This document shows, piece after piece, positions 14,201-24,216 of a DNA stretch of 64,000 bases. The notes under the pieces were generated by a model. The model ran no database searches, had not been told where the DNA came from, and saw nothing but the letters and a program-made list of their open reading frames with translations. Position numbers and translations under genes: made by a program. The stretch comes from Plasmopara viticola (Eukaryota; Oomycota; Peronosporomycetes; Peronosporales; Peronosporaceae). The stretch covers positions 2,356,001 through 2,420,000 of the forward strand of contig MBPM02000001.1 of NCBI GenBank assembly GCA_001695595.3. The letters run 5' to 3'. Within the stretch, counting starts at the first letter, position 1. The number at the start of each line of letters is the position of its first letter.

Positions 14201-15874
14201 GGATGGAGAGACACGACATTTGTACGCTTTCATTTTCTTTACGAGCGAGGTAAATTGAGAAATGCCCTTACCTTTTTTGGTCTAGGTTGCTTCGTTATCT
14301 GAAATTACAGCGATGGAGAAGAAAAATACGGCTCTAATAGTACCCAACGCTATCGAGGTTTGGTAGAACTCGTCTTCTTTTGTACGCTCAATCTTTAAAG
14401 CTTACAGATTTTGATACTTATCGTTGCAACAGCTTACCGTGAGAGGAGAGAAAGTATTTTTTGCTTCGTTTGTGTTTCGGTAAGGATTTGATTTTAGGAT
14501 CGTCAATTACAGCAGGCAGCTAAGGCGTTTCTGTGTTAGTGATGAATGCTATCAAAAGATCCAGCAACTACGTTCAATCAAGAAGGAGACTGAGGAGTTA
14601 ATGTCAGATTCAGGAAAGAAGCCTCTTGAAACAGATTGCGAGGGTTTAGCTGACAGCGAGTCAAAACGACGAAGTAGTTCCGATGATTTTGCTGCCGTTG
14701 CACCCACACCTCACGTCACCTCTGGTCTAGCTACTTCTGCAGGGGAAAGTCGCCTCCCTTCAGCCTTGATATCCGAGTCTCTGGGATCAGCAGCACCCTT
14801 AGTGATTCCAGAAAAGGATACACTCCTGAGTGAATATGATTTACTGTTGAACGAAGAAGTGGCGTTCAGGTCCGTGACGTGTATTTCTTAAGATTTATAC
14901 AAAATTCAATCTGATGAGTGTTTTGCGTGCAGCGTGGAGACTGCTTTTACTGAATTTTGGGTCGAGTCGAACACGTTTTCGCGCGCGATTCTTGATGCAG
15001 CCGGCGCCACGAACATATCTCTTCCTGACTGGACGAAACAAAGTGTTTCGTACACTGCTGTGACTAAATCCGACACTTTCGATGGCTCTCGCGTGGTTTC
15101 GTACACACATAACAAGAAGTACATGGTCGGGCCAAGTGTCATTCCAACAGCCCAAACCCAGCGTTATTCCTACGTTAAAGCCAGTCGGCTCATTGTGAGC
15201 ACGACAACGAGTGTTTCCGATGTCCCATACTGCGATTACTTTCGCGTGGAACATCGATGGGTCTTTAGTGCAACGAAGAAACCCGATGTGTCTTTGGTTC
15301 AGGTCGGACTTCGCGTCCAATGGTTAAAAAGCACGTGGCTTAAGAAACAGGTACAATCTGGCCTTTTTCATGGAGAGTCAAGTGTGGGAATGACTAAATG
15401 TTTGTCTTTTTGTTCAATTTTACTGCTAAGATCGAGAGCACGACTGTTTCGGAGGCCAAGGATGCTGTTAAAGCATGGCTAGACGCTGCTCTTAATCAGA
15501 CCAAGAAACAAAGTTCAAGTGACCAAATCAAGACTTCTCCACCTGCGAGCAAACCTTTGGTAAAGAAAAACTCGTCGACGTCAACCAGCGTACAAAAAGT
15601 GTCATCAAAACCACTAAGCCAGCAGAATCCTAACGCGTCGAGTACATCAAGTGTGGCCACTGATACCCTGAGCAGTGGCCAACAGTCACATTTACACTTA
15701 GCGATCCAAGCTACAATCGTCGTCTGTGCACTGATGTTGATTTACGCGATGTACCAAGTGTATGCCGCGATCGACCGAATGCAAGCATTGACAAGAGAGT
15801 CGCTAGTTTTGCAGAATCAACAACAGACATTGCTCAAGGAACTTTTGGAAAGGCTTGGGGATACGAGAACGTGA
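11289..15874 (+). CDS. F-BAR + GRAM + VASt + C-terminal TM protein, probable membrane-contact-site lipid-transfer protein
   Basis: Twelve exons by eye: 11289-11590, 11674-11855, 11920-12489, 12545-12909, 12980-13378, 13452-14024, 14093-14221, 14286-14357, 14433-14479, 14540-14869, 14933-15350, 15431-15874. They sum to 3831 nt, an exact multiple of three, for about 1276 residues. Order of parts: F-BAR-like start (YSTDLFCAFPKVCQKAKSG, then NYAQALLKLAQ) and long helices to about residue 620; acidic linker; GRAM domain about 795-880 (RLYLTKDRMCFSGW, then NTALIVPNAIE, then KVFFASFVFR); VASt domain about 990-1135 (FTEFWVESNTF to RVQWLKSTW); one transmembrane helix about 1217-1240 with a short tail. 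GRAM plus VASt plus TM is the layout of LAM/Aster sterol-transfer proteins anchored in the ER. Yeast Ysp1 and Sip3 also carry a BAR-like region ahead of theirs. The function is inferred. The exon 2/3 junction is the least certain. Confidence 0.88.
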
Positions 15875-16798
15875 AAAACAATGTTAAACATTATTTTAAT
15901 TATTTTTAATCAAAGATTGATGCATACATATGTCTCTGGTATTAAAATCACTGGAATCTACATCTTTGATATGAAGGTCGGTTTAAATTGCTGCTCTGCG
16001 TCTATCTTTTATTAGCTAGCACCCCAGCTGCACGCAATATACTTGCAAGTATCTCATACTTGAGAGCACTAATAAATGTCATTAAAAAAGACGCACTCGG
16101 GAATGTTTAAGGATTACGTATGGACTATTGCGGTCATTCGAGTCTGTTATTGACTGGTTTAACAACTGCATCTCGATATTTTTTAAAAATGTGCGGCAGC
16201 ATACAAACAGAAGGATAAATTCTGATGTCATCGTCAGCAATAGTTACGAAAGCAAAACTACTAGCGCGTTGCAATTTGATCATTTAATAAAGCACTCATC
16301 GAATATTATTGCTAAGTTTCTGAGAATTTGTGATGATGACACAAACGCCAAGCCTGAAAATACACTAAATTGAGTTTTCACCTTATAGCTTATGCGCTTG
16401 CATGAAGGCAGTCAGAACGTCAGACTACAGACGCTGACTATCATTGATAAAGCTTAAGTAGGAGGATGCATTGTATTTGCTATTAAAAGGGAAATGTTGA
16501 AAGTCACAATTTGCTAGTCTGCCAAACACAGCATTGTAAAGATAGGATTTAGCATCAAATTTGCTTGGTGGCGATGCTTCACGCAGATTTATGTGATATT
16601 TTAAGTAGTGTAGTTGCAAAAGCACTACGAAATGACGCAATTGGTCCAGTACTATACACGCTCCTGCTCCTGTGCTGCATTGCTCTCTATTACAATTACA
16701 AGTCTGCAAAAAAGTCTTATATACCCACCTCAGCCTAACGATAACTCTGCTCACGGCTTTGATGCAAGCTCTAGCCAAATGTGGCACAACCAAAGCAA
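15875..16798. other. Intergenic between convergent genes
   Basis: About 920 bp lies between the stop of the F-BAR/GRAM gene and the stop of the EIF1AD-like gene, which point at each other. It is AT-rich and should hold both polyadenylation regions. No conserved frame or repeat is seen. Confidence 0.5.
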
Positions 16799-17521
16799 TC
16801 ACTCGTCGCTATCATCCTCTGACTCCTCGTCAAAGTGACCCTTGCGGCGATTTCGATTCTCGTGCATCATTGCAAATCGATCTTCCGCCATTACTAGCCC
16901 CTTCAACGACGCCGACGAATGGACCTCTGTCTCAATACCTTCCTTCTCTTGTGCACCAACTTGAACCGTTTCGCCTTGAGTCCACGTCTGGTTCGCAGGC
17001 GAGTCGTCAAATGCCGAAGGCCTACATCAAAAAAATGTTACCAAGGCTTCTTAACATTTTCTAGCAATCAACTTGATAAAAAATGCAACATACCAAAGCT
17101 GTTTGTGCTTGAGATCTTTAATCTGGTCTTTGTACAAAATATGTTCCACGATCGATGTCACGGCTCCCTTCTTGCCTGTAGCCGTCGTGGTCTCGCCGCC
17201 GTCACCCTCGCCAACAATTAAGTAATCACCTCGCTTCACCCAAATAAGTTTGCGAAATTTGGTCGGCAACATCGTCACAGATTTTGTGCCATGGGTGTCC
17301 ACGACCTATCAAGACAAGTCCATCCAACACACACCCGTCACCACGAATACTCCTTCTTGACTCTCTCTTAACAGACTCCAAAGTCGCACCTCAAACAAGT
17401 TGGTACCTCGCAAGGCCGTTACACGAACAATGGTCTCATTCTCCTTGGGCTCTGGATTGCCATACAAGACGCGCTCAGTCACGCCCTTGCGGTACGCACT
17501 TTTTCGTCCGCTTCCAGACAT
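16799..17521 (-). CDS. EIF1AD-like protein (eIF1A-domain containing)
   Basis: Three exons on the minus strand: 17390-17521, 17094-17305, 16799-17021. They give 567 nt, an in-frame 188-residue protein. The N-terminus is basic (MSGSGRKSAYRKGVTERVLY). It is followed by an S1/OB-fold eIF1A-type domain: IVRVTALRGTNLFEV at about residues 31-45, then VDTHGTKSVTMLPTKFRKLI and WVKRGDYLIVGEGD. This matches EIF1AD (V-x-R..G.N..EV, then MP.K.R..IW.KRGD). The C-terminus is acidic (GHFDEESEDDSDE), again as in EIF1AD. The family is thought to act in nuclear RNA or ribosome-related processes; its precise role is not established. The start codon was chosen at the ATG before SGSGRKS; an upstream in-frame TTG is not a start. 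It is head-to-head with the RS-protein gene, 126 bp between start codons. Confidence 0.88.
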
Positions 17522-17647
17522 GAAAAACAAACACTCTTTCGTTGCGTGTACCGGTACATTGTGACTTTGGGCAACCTTTTAAAAAGGACTGGACCTAATC
17601 ATAGTTTTTTTTTATCAATATTTTATATCTCGTCAGTAGTCTAAACG
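17522..17647. promoter_or_regulatory. Short bidirectional promoter region
   Basis: Only 126 bp separates the ATG of the EIF1AD-like gene (minus) from the ATG of the RS-protein gene (plus). Both promoters and both 5' leaders must fit here, or in overlapping sequence. A T-rich run (about 17605-17620) is visible; no known motif is recognised. Confidence 0.5.
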
Positions 17648-18340
17648 ATGGCTGGACGAGGACGCGGCCGTGCCAATACGTTACCGGCATGGATGACCAA
17701 GCAAGGCGTGACTGCTCCACCTCCTGGTTCTGCAGCAAATGTGCGGCCACCTTCTTCTTCTCAAGGCCCTCCAGTGCGCAATGGACAGTTTGAGGACGCT
17801 CCCGAGCCCGTACCACGCGGGGTAGTGACACGCAACGACATGGGCGATTCGTCAAGTAGCAAGCGGCGCTTGCGCTCGCAGGACCGAGACAGTGAACGTT
17901 ATGAAAATCGTAACGAACCATCAGCAGTGCAGGACAGGACCCGTTCACGCTCTCGAGACCGCCGCAACGGCAAGGCCAGGAGCCAACTGCCCGTGCAGGA
18001 CCGAGTCCGGTCACGGTCTCGGTCGCATTCTCGATCTCGATCGCGCGGAAATGGACGAAGCCGCGGTGTCAACAATGAAGCGGATCGACGTTGGGAAGCA
18101 ACGCACCGACGAGGACACTCTCGCGGACGCTCGCGGTCTCGCGAACGTCGAGACTACCGGGGAGACAATCGACGTGGGGACGACAACCGCCGCGAAGATC
18201 GAGGATATGGGTACCGTCGCCATGAAGGACGGACTATGAACAGGGAGGAAGAAGCCATGGAGCGTGGGTACCGACGCACTGTTACTCATGGGCATGATGA
18301 TCGCACGTCCCGCAGATATGCGTCAGATTACAGGCCGTAA
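17648..18340 (+). CDS. RS-rich protein with LPAWMTKQ N-terminal motif
   Basis: Single open frame of 230 residues. It opens with MAGRGRGRANTLPAWMTKQG, followed by a proline/serine segment, then from about residue 75 a long arginine-serine and arginine-aspartate region (repeated RSRSRS, RDRR, RRGDDNRR). RS domains of this sort are typical of nuclear speckle and splicing proteins and are phosphorylated. No RRM or other fold is visible, so the partner and function are unknown. The opening motif is nearly the same as that of U2AF large subunit about 5 kb away (minus strand, start 23562), which suggests a shared docking peptide. The stop codon TAA lies inside GTAAGT, a perfect splice donor, so the transcript might instead be spliced to a downstream exon; the plain stop is my preferred reading. 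Confidence 0.72.
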   Translation: MAGRGRGRANTLPAWMTKQGVTAPPPGSAANVRPPSSSQGPPVRNGQFEDAPEPVPRGVVTRNDMGDSSSSKRRLRSQDRDSERYENRNEPSAVQDRTRSRSRDRRNGKARSQLPVQDRVRSRSRSHSRSRSRGNGRSRGVNNEADRRWEATHRRGHSRGRSRSRERRDYRGDNRRGDDNRREDRGYGYRRHEGRTMNREEEAMERGYRRTVTHGHDDRTSRRYASDYRP

Positions 18341-18523
18341 GTAGACATGGACGACCTTGATTTTTTTAATAAATACTTTGAAAAGAGTGGAGCGAAGGTG
18401 CCTCGTATTATTATTATAGTGGCGACTTGCTACAATGCAGCAAGTACTTCAAAGTATTAATAGTAGTAGAATCGGACCTCGCCACGCATTTAGCTTTTCA
18501 TCTGGTGTGTCAATAGTTCAAAC

Positions 18524-21289
18524 ATGACGAGTGATTCGAGCTCTGCTGTAGCGTCTTTGCCAGGCTTGACACCATCGATCATGTCGCCGTCTGGCAACTT
18601 GTCGCGTCAGGAAGATGTGGTTGAGGCCAAGAAACCCACGCGTGCACCAAAGTTGCTCTTCGCTGCTGCCAAAAATGTTGTCAATGCGTCGAATGCCACA
18701 CGGCTCCAGAAGCAAACTTCCACTGTCAATAAAAGGCCCGTCAATACAACGAAAGGAGCGACTGGGAGCATGCGAACTGTGTTTGGGGTCATGAAACGAG
18801 GTCAGTCGAACAAGCCAGAGGTGAATGTTGGGCAGTATTCACAGCAAGAACCAAAACCATTTGAAGAGACTCGTGAGGTGACGCAACAGTCGACGAATCA
18901 AGAAACACAGGAAGGTTCATTGGAGTCCAAACCCTCGAATGAGTCGGTTGAGACCGATGTATTGAATGGTGGAGCTCAATCAGGTCAAGCCTTAGTGGAT
19001 GATGTGAAAGAAACGTTGGCAAAACTGCTGACAGAGTTAGATAGCGTGGATCCGAGTAAACTGTTGGCCGTGCGACTAGGAGCCGAGCTTCGGGGTCTGT
19101 TGGGCAAAGCACATGATGAATTTGGAGCGTACGCAATGGAATTTGTCGAATATGCCTCGAATGAAGGCGTTTCGTAGCCCTGCAAAATTTTTCAGCCTCC
19201 TTAACACAAGTGTTTGCGATTGCGGGGCGACTGCGTATTGCAAAGTTTATGTTGAATCGAACGTTTAAGAGCGAAGTGCTCTTCGCTTTTCAGGAAATCA
19301 ATGCATACTACACATCTTTATTCATGGAGTTGTCCATGGCAATAGCGAGACGGTCGGACGGGAATGTGCAGTCGCCTTTACCCATTACGCCACCTCCAGT
19401 ACCAGAACCAGAGCCAACAGGAGACGAATTATGTTTACAAGCTCATCAACACTTCTTTGGACACGGAGTTTCAAAAGATATTCGGAAAGCTTTCGACCTG
19501 TATACCGTAAGTCTTCCAAAATGTTTTGCCAATGCTCAATAATGATGTAAAAGCTTGGCCACTCACGCAACATTTTGACTGCATTACAGCAAGCTGCCAA
19601 TTTGGATTGTGCAATAGCCATGACGTGCCTAGGGCAAATGTATTTTGCTGGAAATGGAACGGAAAAAGACTTGCTCGTCGCGGAAAAGTGGTTTAAACTT
19701 GCCTCATCCGCCGGTGATCTTGAAGCTTGTTATCAATTGGGTCTGTTGATGGTAAAACCAAAAGTTTTATCGTTATTTAGTTAGAACCCTTTATAATGCA
19801 ACCGTGCTTTTCAACTGTAGTGCGAGAAAGCAGCACATACACAAGACACGCGTCAATCGAGCGAGTTTCTTGCCCTTGCTCGGGTTTGCTTTGCCCAGGC
19901 CGCTGGACAAGGCCATCACGATGCTCAATACGAACTCGGTAGACATTTTTTTTTAAAAGTGCGAAAAGGCGTTGTCGTACTCATTCAATACATGGCTGGA
20001 TAGGAGTTTTGCATGAAAGTGGACGAGGCGGGTGCGAAGTTGACGAAATGGAAGCAATGACCTGGTATGCGAAAGCTGCCAGTCAAGGTCACACCGGAGC
20101 CGAATCCAGTCTGGGGCGTCTCTTTCTTACTGGAACGCAAAATCAGCACGATGCAGCCAAAGCGGTTCACTTTCTGCAGCGTGCGGCCGTTAAGGTGTAC
20201 TTGAGGCTTTCATAGGACAAAGTGTGTGCTTCGTCTTTGATTTTTTTCCTCTCTTGCTACACAACGTATAGAACGATGCAAGCGCCCAGACACGTCTAGG
20301 TTTGCTGTACACGACAGGAAATGGCGTCAAGCAAGATTTGGACCGCGGAGTAGCATATTTGCAAAGCGTACGAGCATTTTAAATGCTAACCATCCCGCAC
20401 CATATCGAGCTCGTCCTGATTTTGCCAATAACTTTGCTGTTTAGGCTGCAGAGGCTGGCAGTAGCGTTGCTATGACGCGACTTGCAAGTTTGCTGCTCGT
20501 TCACACGTCAAAAGAAAGAAAAACAAACTCCGATCCGATATCGAGTGCCCAGTTCCAAGACCGCGATGAATCTCATGACGAAGCACTGCGTTTACTTTTG
20601 AACGCTGGAAACGGAGGACATACCGATGCTTACTACGTACTTGGAAACTTGCTCGAAACCTCGTCGCAACTTCGAGACCAATCTGCCGCTCTTCGATTTT
20701 ATTCCAAAGCTGCTACCGCCGCAACGGTAGAAAGTCAAGTCGCAATTTGTACTGGAAACACTAAATAACGTGTGCTTGTAGCCCCACACTAAGGCTGCTA
20801 AGCGTGTAGCCTCCATGTACTACTCGGCCATTGGTTGCAAAACTGATAAATGCATGGCACATCAATTCTACACGATCGCAGCAAACGCCGGTGACGCAGA
20901 AGCTTTGAACGCGCTTGGTATGGTTTTTCGTGCAAGCCCGTCTTGATCGCGTGTTGAGCTTGACTTGTAACGTCTTGAACAGGATTAATGTATGAAGAAG
21001 GTGAAGGCTGTGACCTTAATTACAGGAAAGCTGTCGAGTGTTACCGCAGTGCGGCAGATATCAACAGTCCACATGCTCACTTCAATTTAGGATGCCTTCT
21101 CTCACACGGTAAAGGCGTCCCACGTAATGTCGATGCAGCTCAAGCACATTTTCGAAAGGTGCGTTCGACAAATAGATTGTACCATAGGAAGGGTACACCA
21201 ACTTCACAAAGTATCTTGCATCTTGCATGCAGGCCAAGGACCTTGGCTACTCACTAGCACAGCAGTTTGTACAAGACGAAGCACAGTGA
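18524..21289 (+). CDS. Sel1-like repeat (SLR) protein, apparent frameshift near 19173
   Basis: Predicted exons: 18524-19174, then in a shifted frame 19174-19506, 19590-19751, 19821-19938, 20004-20194, 20272-20367, 20445-20726, 20782-20917, 20983-21158, 21233-21289. The product would be about 730 residues. The first ~170 residues are low-complexity and polar, then a helical segment, then about eight or more Sel1/TPR-like repeats with the usual A..G....LG.....G.G...D...A..W...AA pattern (for example CLGQMYFAGNGTEKD; LGLLYTTGNGVKQD; LMYEEGEGCDLNYRKA). SLR proteins are scaffolds. No signal peptide is seen, so it is probably cytosolic, unlike Hrd3/SEL1L. The stop TAG at 19175 interrupts what reads as continuous coding in the -1 frame. 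An alternative is a 100-bp intron from a weak donor at about 19095 to the acceptor at 19195, which would restore the frame. Confidence 0.75.
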
Positions 21290-21547
21290 CGCTTTAAGCT
21301 GAAGTCCGGTCGTTAATTGCGGCACTATGACACGAAAAGGAAAAGAAGCCATAAGCATTTATTATTAAAGTAATAAGGAAGGGGAGCACTAACAAGGAGC
21401 ACGTTGCACACATGCAGTACGTACGCACGTCTCTGTAGAACTCGCGAGGATAGCCAAGATAACCACGATTCCTCTCAAACTTTAAGCTCTTTACCAGTTG
21501 CATAACAAAATATTGTAAAGCTAACAGAGCACCGTCCATATGCACAA
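21290..21547. other. Intergenic between convergent SLR and U2AF genes
   Basis: A 258-bp spacer between two stop codons, expected to hold both polyadenylation regions. No element is recognised. Confidence 0.4.
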
Positions 21548-23562
21548 CTAAGTAATCTCCCGGCGCGCATACTTTCCCTCATCCATGTACTCAACCGCCA
21601 CTGTACGGTTGGAAAACCCGCGTCCATGTAATTCCGTGGCTGCATTCTGAGCCGATTGCACATCGCCAAATTCAACAAAGACCTTACCAACGGCACTGAG
21701 GGTACCGTCCCGCGGACGAGGCAGCAACAACGACGGAACGGAGCCAAACCGCTCGCATTCGCCCTTGATATCATCTACAATGTCTGCATACTCTTCTTCG
21801 TCCTCTAGCTCTTCTGGTGTCACCATGTTGTGCAGCACAATGACACGGGTAGGGGTACCGAGCGGCACGCTTGTTATCCCTGCTAAACTCATCGCCTGCA
21901 TCGCGGCTTGGGATGGGTCCAGACCCATCTCTAAACCCGTGTTCACGGAGCCTGCAGCACCAGCGACCGCCTTAGCGTTCTCCTGTGACATAGCTCGACG
22001 CACTGTAAGAGTTTTGTCACCCAGTCGCATGTCGTTCAAGCCAAGACATGCAGCATCAGTCACGTTGACATCCATGTACTCGCAAAACCCATAGCCCTTT
22101 GAAAGGTTGGAGCTCAATTCCTTTACAAGGTGAAACGATCGCAATGGACCAAACGCCTGCAATAGCTCCTTCACCTGCTCTTCATTAAGATGATACGGCA
22201 AACCGCCGACGAAAATCTTACCCGGACCGTCACTCACAGTGGTCGACACGATGCCTAAAGCGGCCAAATTAAGCTGCGGAATCGGTCCGAGATCCGTTGG
22301 CACCGTAGCAGCATTGTAGTCGTTTGGACGGCGAATTTTCAAAGGCTGGCCATTGTACGACACGCCATCCAGGTTCATGCACGCCGTGGTAAGCTCAATG
22401 GTGCGTAGTTCCACAAAAGCAAAGTGGCGCTCACGGTTAATGTACACAGACACAACAGAGCCACCATCCTGCTTTTCACCCAGTGCACGATCAATAACGT
22501 CGTTGAAAAAGACAGTGATTTCTGCTTCGGAGATTTCGCCAATCCCGCCAACATATAGCCGGCGAGCGTGACGTGTCTGCTGCGACATGCCAGGGAGACC
22601 ATAGGCCGTCGCCGCGCTGGGATGGGCGTACAATGACGCTGCTGACGAGCTCTAAACGGTAGAGATCATAAAGAAAGAACAAAACGAGTTAGCGGTCATA
22701 AGAGAGTGAAGTACGCGCGAATTCAGCACTCGACGGCGTTGTAGAGCTGCCAAGCAAGCACGGATAGACAACGGAGAAGGCACACACAACGACACGGTGT
22801 CAGCCGTTGATTCTCTCCGTGCCCCTGACTACTGGTTGCTCCGTGTGCCGTACACACGTGGCGAGCAAAACCAAATAGAAAAGAATAGTGACTTACTCCA
22901 GTGGGTGTCAACAGCGTCTGCGGCGGTCCAAAAGACGCGGGGCCGACGGAACCAGTAAGTGCCGCCATGTTCTGCTGTAGAATGGCTTGCGCCGCGTAGG
23001 CCGCAGCGTTCTCGTCAGTGACGCCCGGCGGTCGCACGTCAAAATTCGATTTTTTGCGGCGTCGAACCACACGCGACGACGACCGAGAGCGGCTTCGACT
23101 GCGTCTGGACGAGCGGCGCTCCGCGTGCTCACGGGGACGGCGGCGATCACTCTCTCGACTGCGGCTACGACGTTCATGGGTCGAATGTTGGCGTGAGGAG
23201 CGTCTTTCTTTGCTGCGACTGCGGTCCCGACGGTGCGACGAACGACTGCGGTGGCTGCGGCGCGAGCCGTGGCGACGGTCGTCACCGGGATCGGACGGCC
23301 GTGAGTTGCTGTTAAGCGATTCCTATTGGATATTATAGTAAATAAGCGTAGGCAACAAGAAAAGGTGTGTACTTGAGACGACTTGTACCGGCGCGTTGGC
23401 ATATTGGGACGGTACTGACGAGGACATTTGCTGAGGCTGGTGCGCCGATGATGGAGGGTATGCACTGCCACGTGACGAAGATGGAGGAGGATACCCAGAG
23501 TTTTGCTCTTGCTGCTTCTTCATCCACGCAGGGAGCGTCAGCTCTCGTCCACGGCCGGCCAT
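21548..23562 (-). CDS. U2AF2: U2 snRNP auxiliary factor large subunit (U2AF65)
   Basis: Splicing factor that binds the polypyrimidine tract upstream of 3' splice sites. Three exons on the minus strand: about 23389-23562, 22897-23322, 21548-22651; 567 residues, in frame. Order: N-terminus MAGRGRELTLPAWMKKQ; RS domain (about 65-140); a U2AF-ligand-like segment RRRKKSNFDVRPPG (about 143-156) where the animal tryptophan is phenylalanine; RRM1 from about 231 (RRLYVGGIGEISEAE); RRM2 from about 345 (KIFVGGLPYHLNEEQV); C-terminal UHM from about 470 (RVIVLHNMVTPEEL to VAVEYMDEGKYARREI, with the R-x-F-type loop GRGF). The first exon's donor could also be six bases further downstream in frame. The longer upstream open frame starting at 23661 is disfavoured because the motif MAGRGR opens both this protein and the RS protein. 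Confidence 0.93.
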
Positions 23563-23746
23563 GCTGCTAGTGCTTGAGCTTGATCTGTTCCACCACTGGC
23601 GGCCTGCTACCGAGCAACCTTTGACAATAAATGTTGACTGATGGCGGATCAAAACATTCATTTATTACATATGACAGGCAGGACAAATAGCACACGGCTA
23701 TAGACAAATAATCAAGTTTGTTTGATATTATTTTCGTTGATAAAAG
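23563..23746. other. Spacer between elicitin-like stop and U2AF start
   Basis: A 184-bp AT-rich spacer that should contain the U2AF promoter and the 3' end of the elicitin-like gene, both on the minus strand. No motif is recognised. Confidence 0.35.
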
Positions 23747-24091
23747 TTATACTGATGTCTTGCAGTCGCGCATGACCTGCATCGCAATGGCCAGCGTATT
23801 AGCGTCGCTACCCGATGGAATTTCGCTGACCCACGTGCACGCTGGAAGCTTCTTCATCTGCTGCACAGCCTCTAAACAGGTTTTCTGATCGCAATACTCG
23901 CGCACCTGGCCGTCCGGAAGCCACTGGAGTGGTGCGAAAAGGAGTGGAGAAATGCATTCACGGAGTGCGTCGGCTAGACCGCCCTCGTTTCGGTTGAGTG
24001 TGGCGCGTAACTGAGTGTATCCATCACATGACGCTACGCAGACTGTAGCTGTCGCTGTTACTAGTATTACTGAGAATACACGACTTAGCAT
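23747..24091 (-). CDS. Elicitin-like secreted protein
   Basis: 114 residues, one exon. It starts with a signal peptide (MLSRVFSVILVTATATVCVA, cleavage near residue 21). The mature part has six cysteines after cleavage with spacing C-x23-C-x20-C-x4-C-x12-C-x24-C. Canonical elicitins have C-x23-C-x23-C-x4-C-x14-C-x23-C, so the first and third gaps match exactly and the others differ slightly. This fits the divergent elicitin-like (ELL) group, small secreted helical proteins that bind sterols or lipids. The family is restricted to oomycetes, which do not make their own sterols in this lineage. There is no serine/threonine-rich tail or GPI signal, so the protein is probably released to the outside. 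Sterol binding is family knowledge and is not shown by this sequence. Confidence 0.82.
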   Translation of the reverse strand: MLSRVFSVILVTATATVCVASCDGYTQLRATLNRNEGGLADALRECISPLLFAPLQWLPDGQVREYCDQKTCLEAVQQMKKLPACTWVSEIPSGSDANTLAIAMQVMRDCKTSV

Positions 24092-24216
24092 CTTGTGAGC
24101 ACAACTTAGTATGCGTGTTGTAGTATTCTGGACTATTAATACTACTACTACTACTATACTTGTTGTTATTAGCGACGCTTAAGTAAGAGACCTTACGCAT
24201 TGCGGACCCCTAGTAA
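24092..24216. promoter_or_regulatory. Short divergent promoter with (ACT)n microsatellite
   Basis: 125 bp separates the elicitin-like ATG (minus) from the ankyrin ATG (plus). It contains a short ACT trinucleotide repeat at about 24139-24156. Control regions for both genes must lie in or overlap this stretch. Confidence 0.5.

Noticed and set aside
16425..16802. 125-residue minus ORF downstream of the EIF1AD-like gene
   Set aside because: It lies in a different frame from the real last exon, which ends in an acidic tail at 16799; it is a shadow frame in spacer sequence.
19165..19180. Programmed -1 frameshift in the Sel1-repeat gene
   Set aside because: No X-XXY-YYZ slippery site or stimulating structure is seen; an indel or unseen intron is simpler.
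22908..23471. 187-residue minus ORF over the U2AF65 RS domain
   Set aside because: It is an off-frame reading of arginine/serine codons; the true frame gives the RS domain and joins the RRM exons.
23563..23661. Longer N-terminus for U2AF65 starting at 23661
   Set aside because: The extra 33 residues have no counterpart, whereas the MAGRGR..LPAWM start matches the RS protein.
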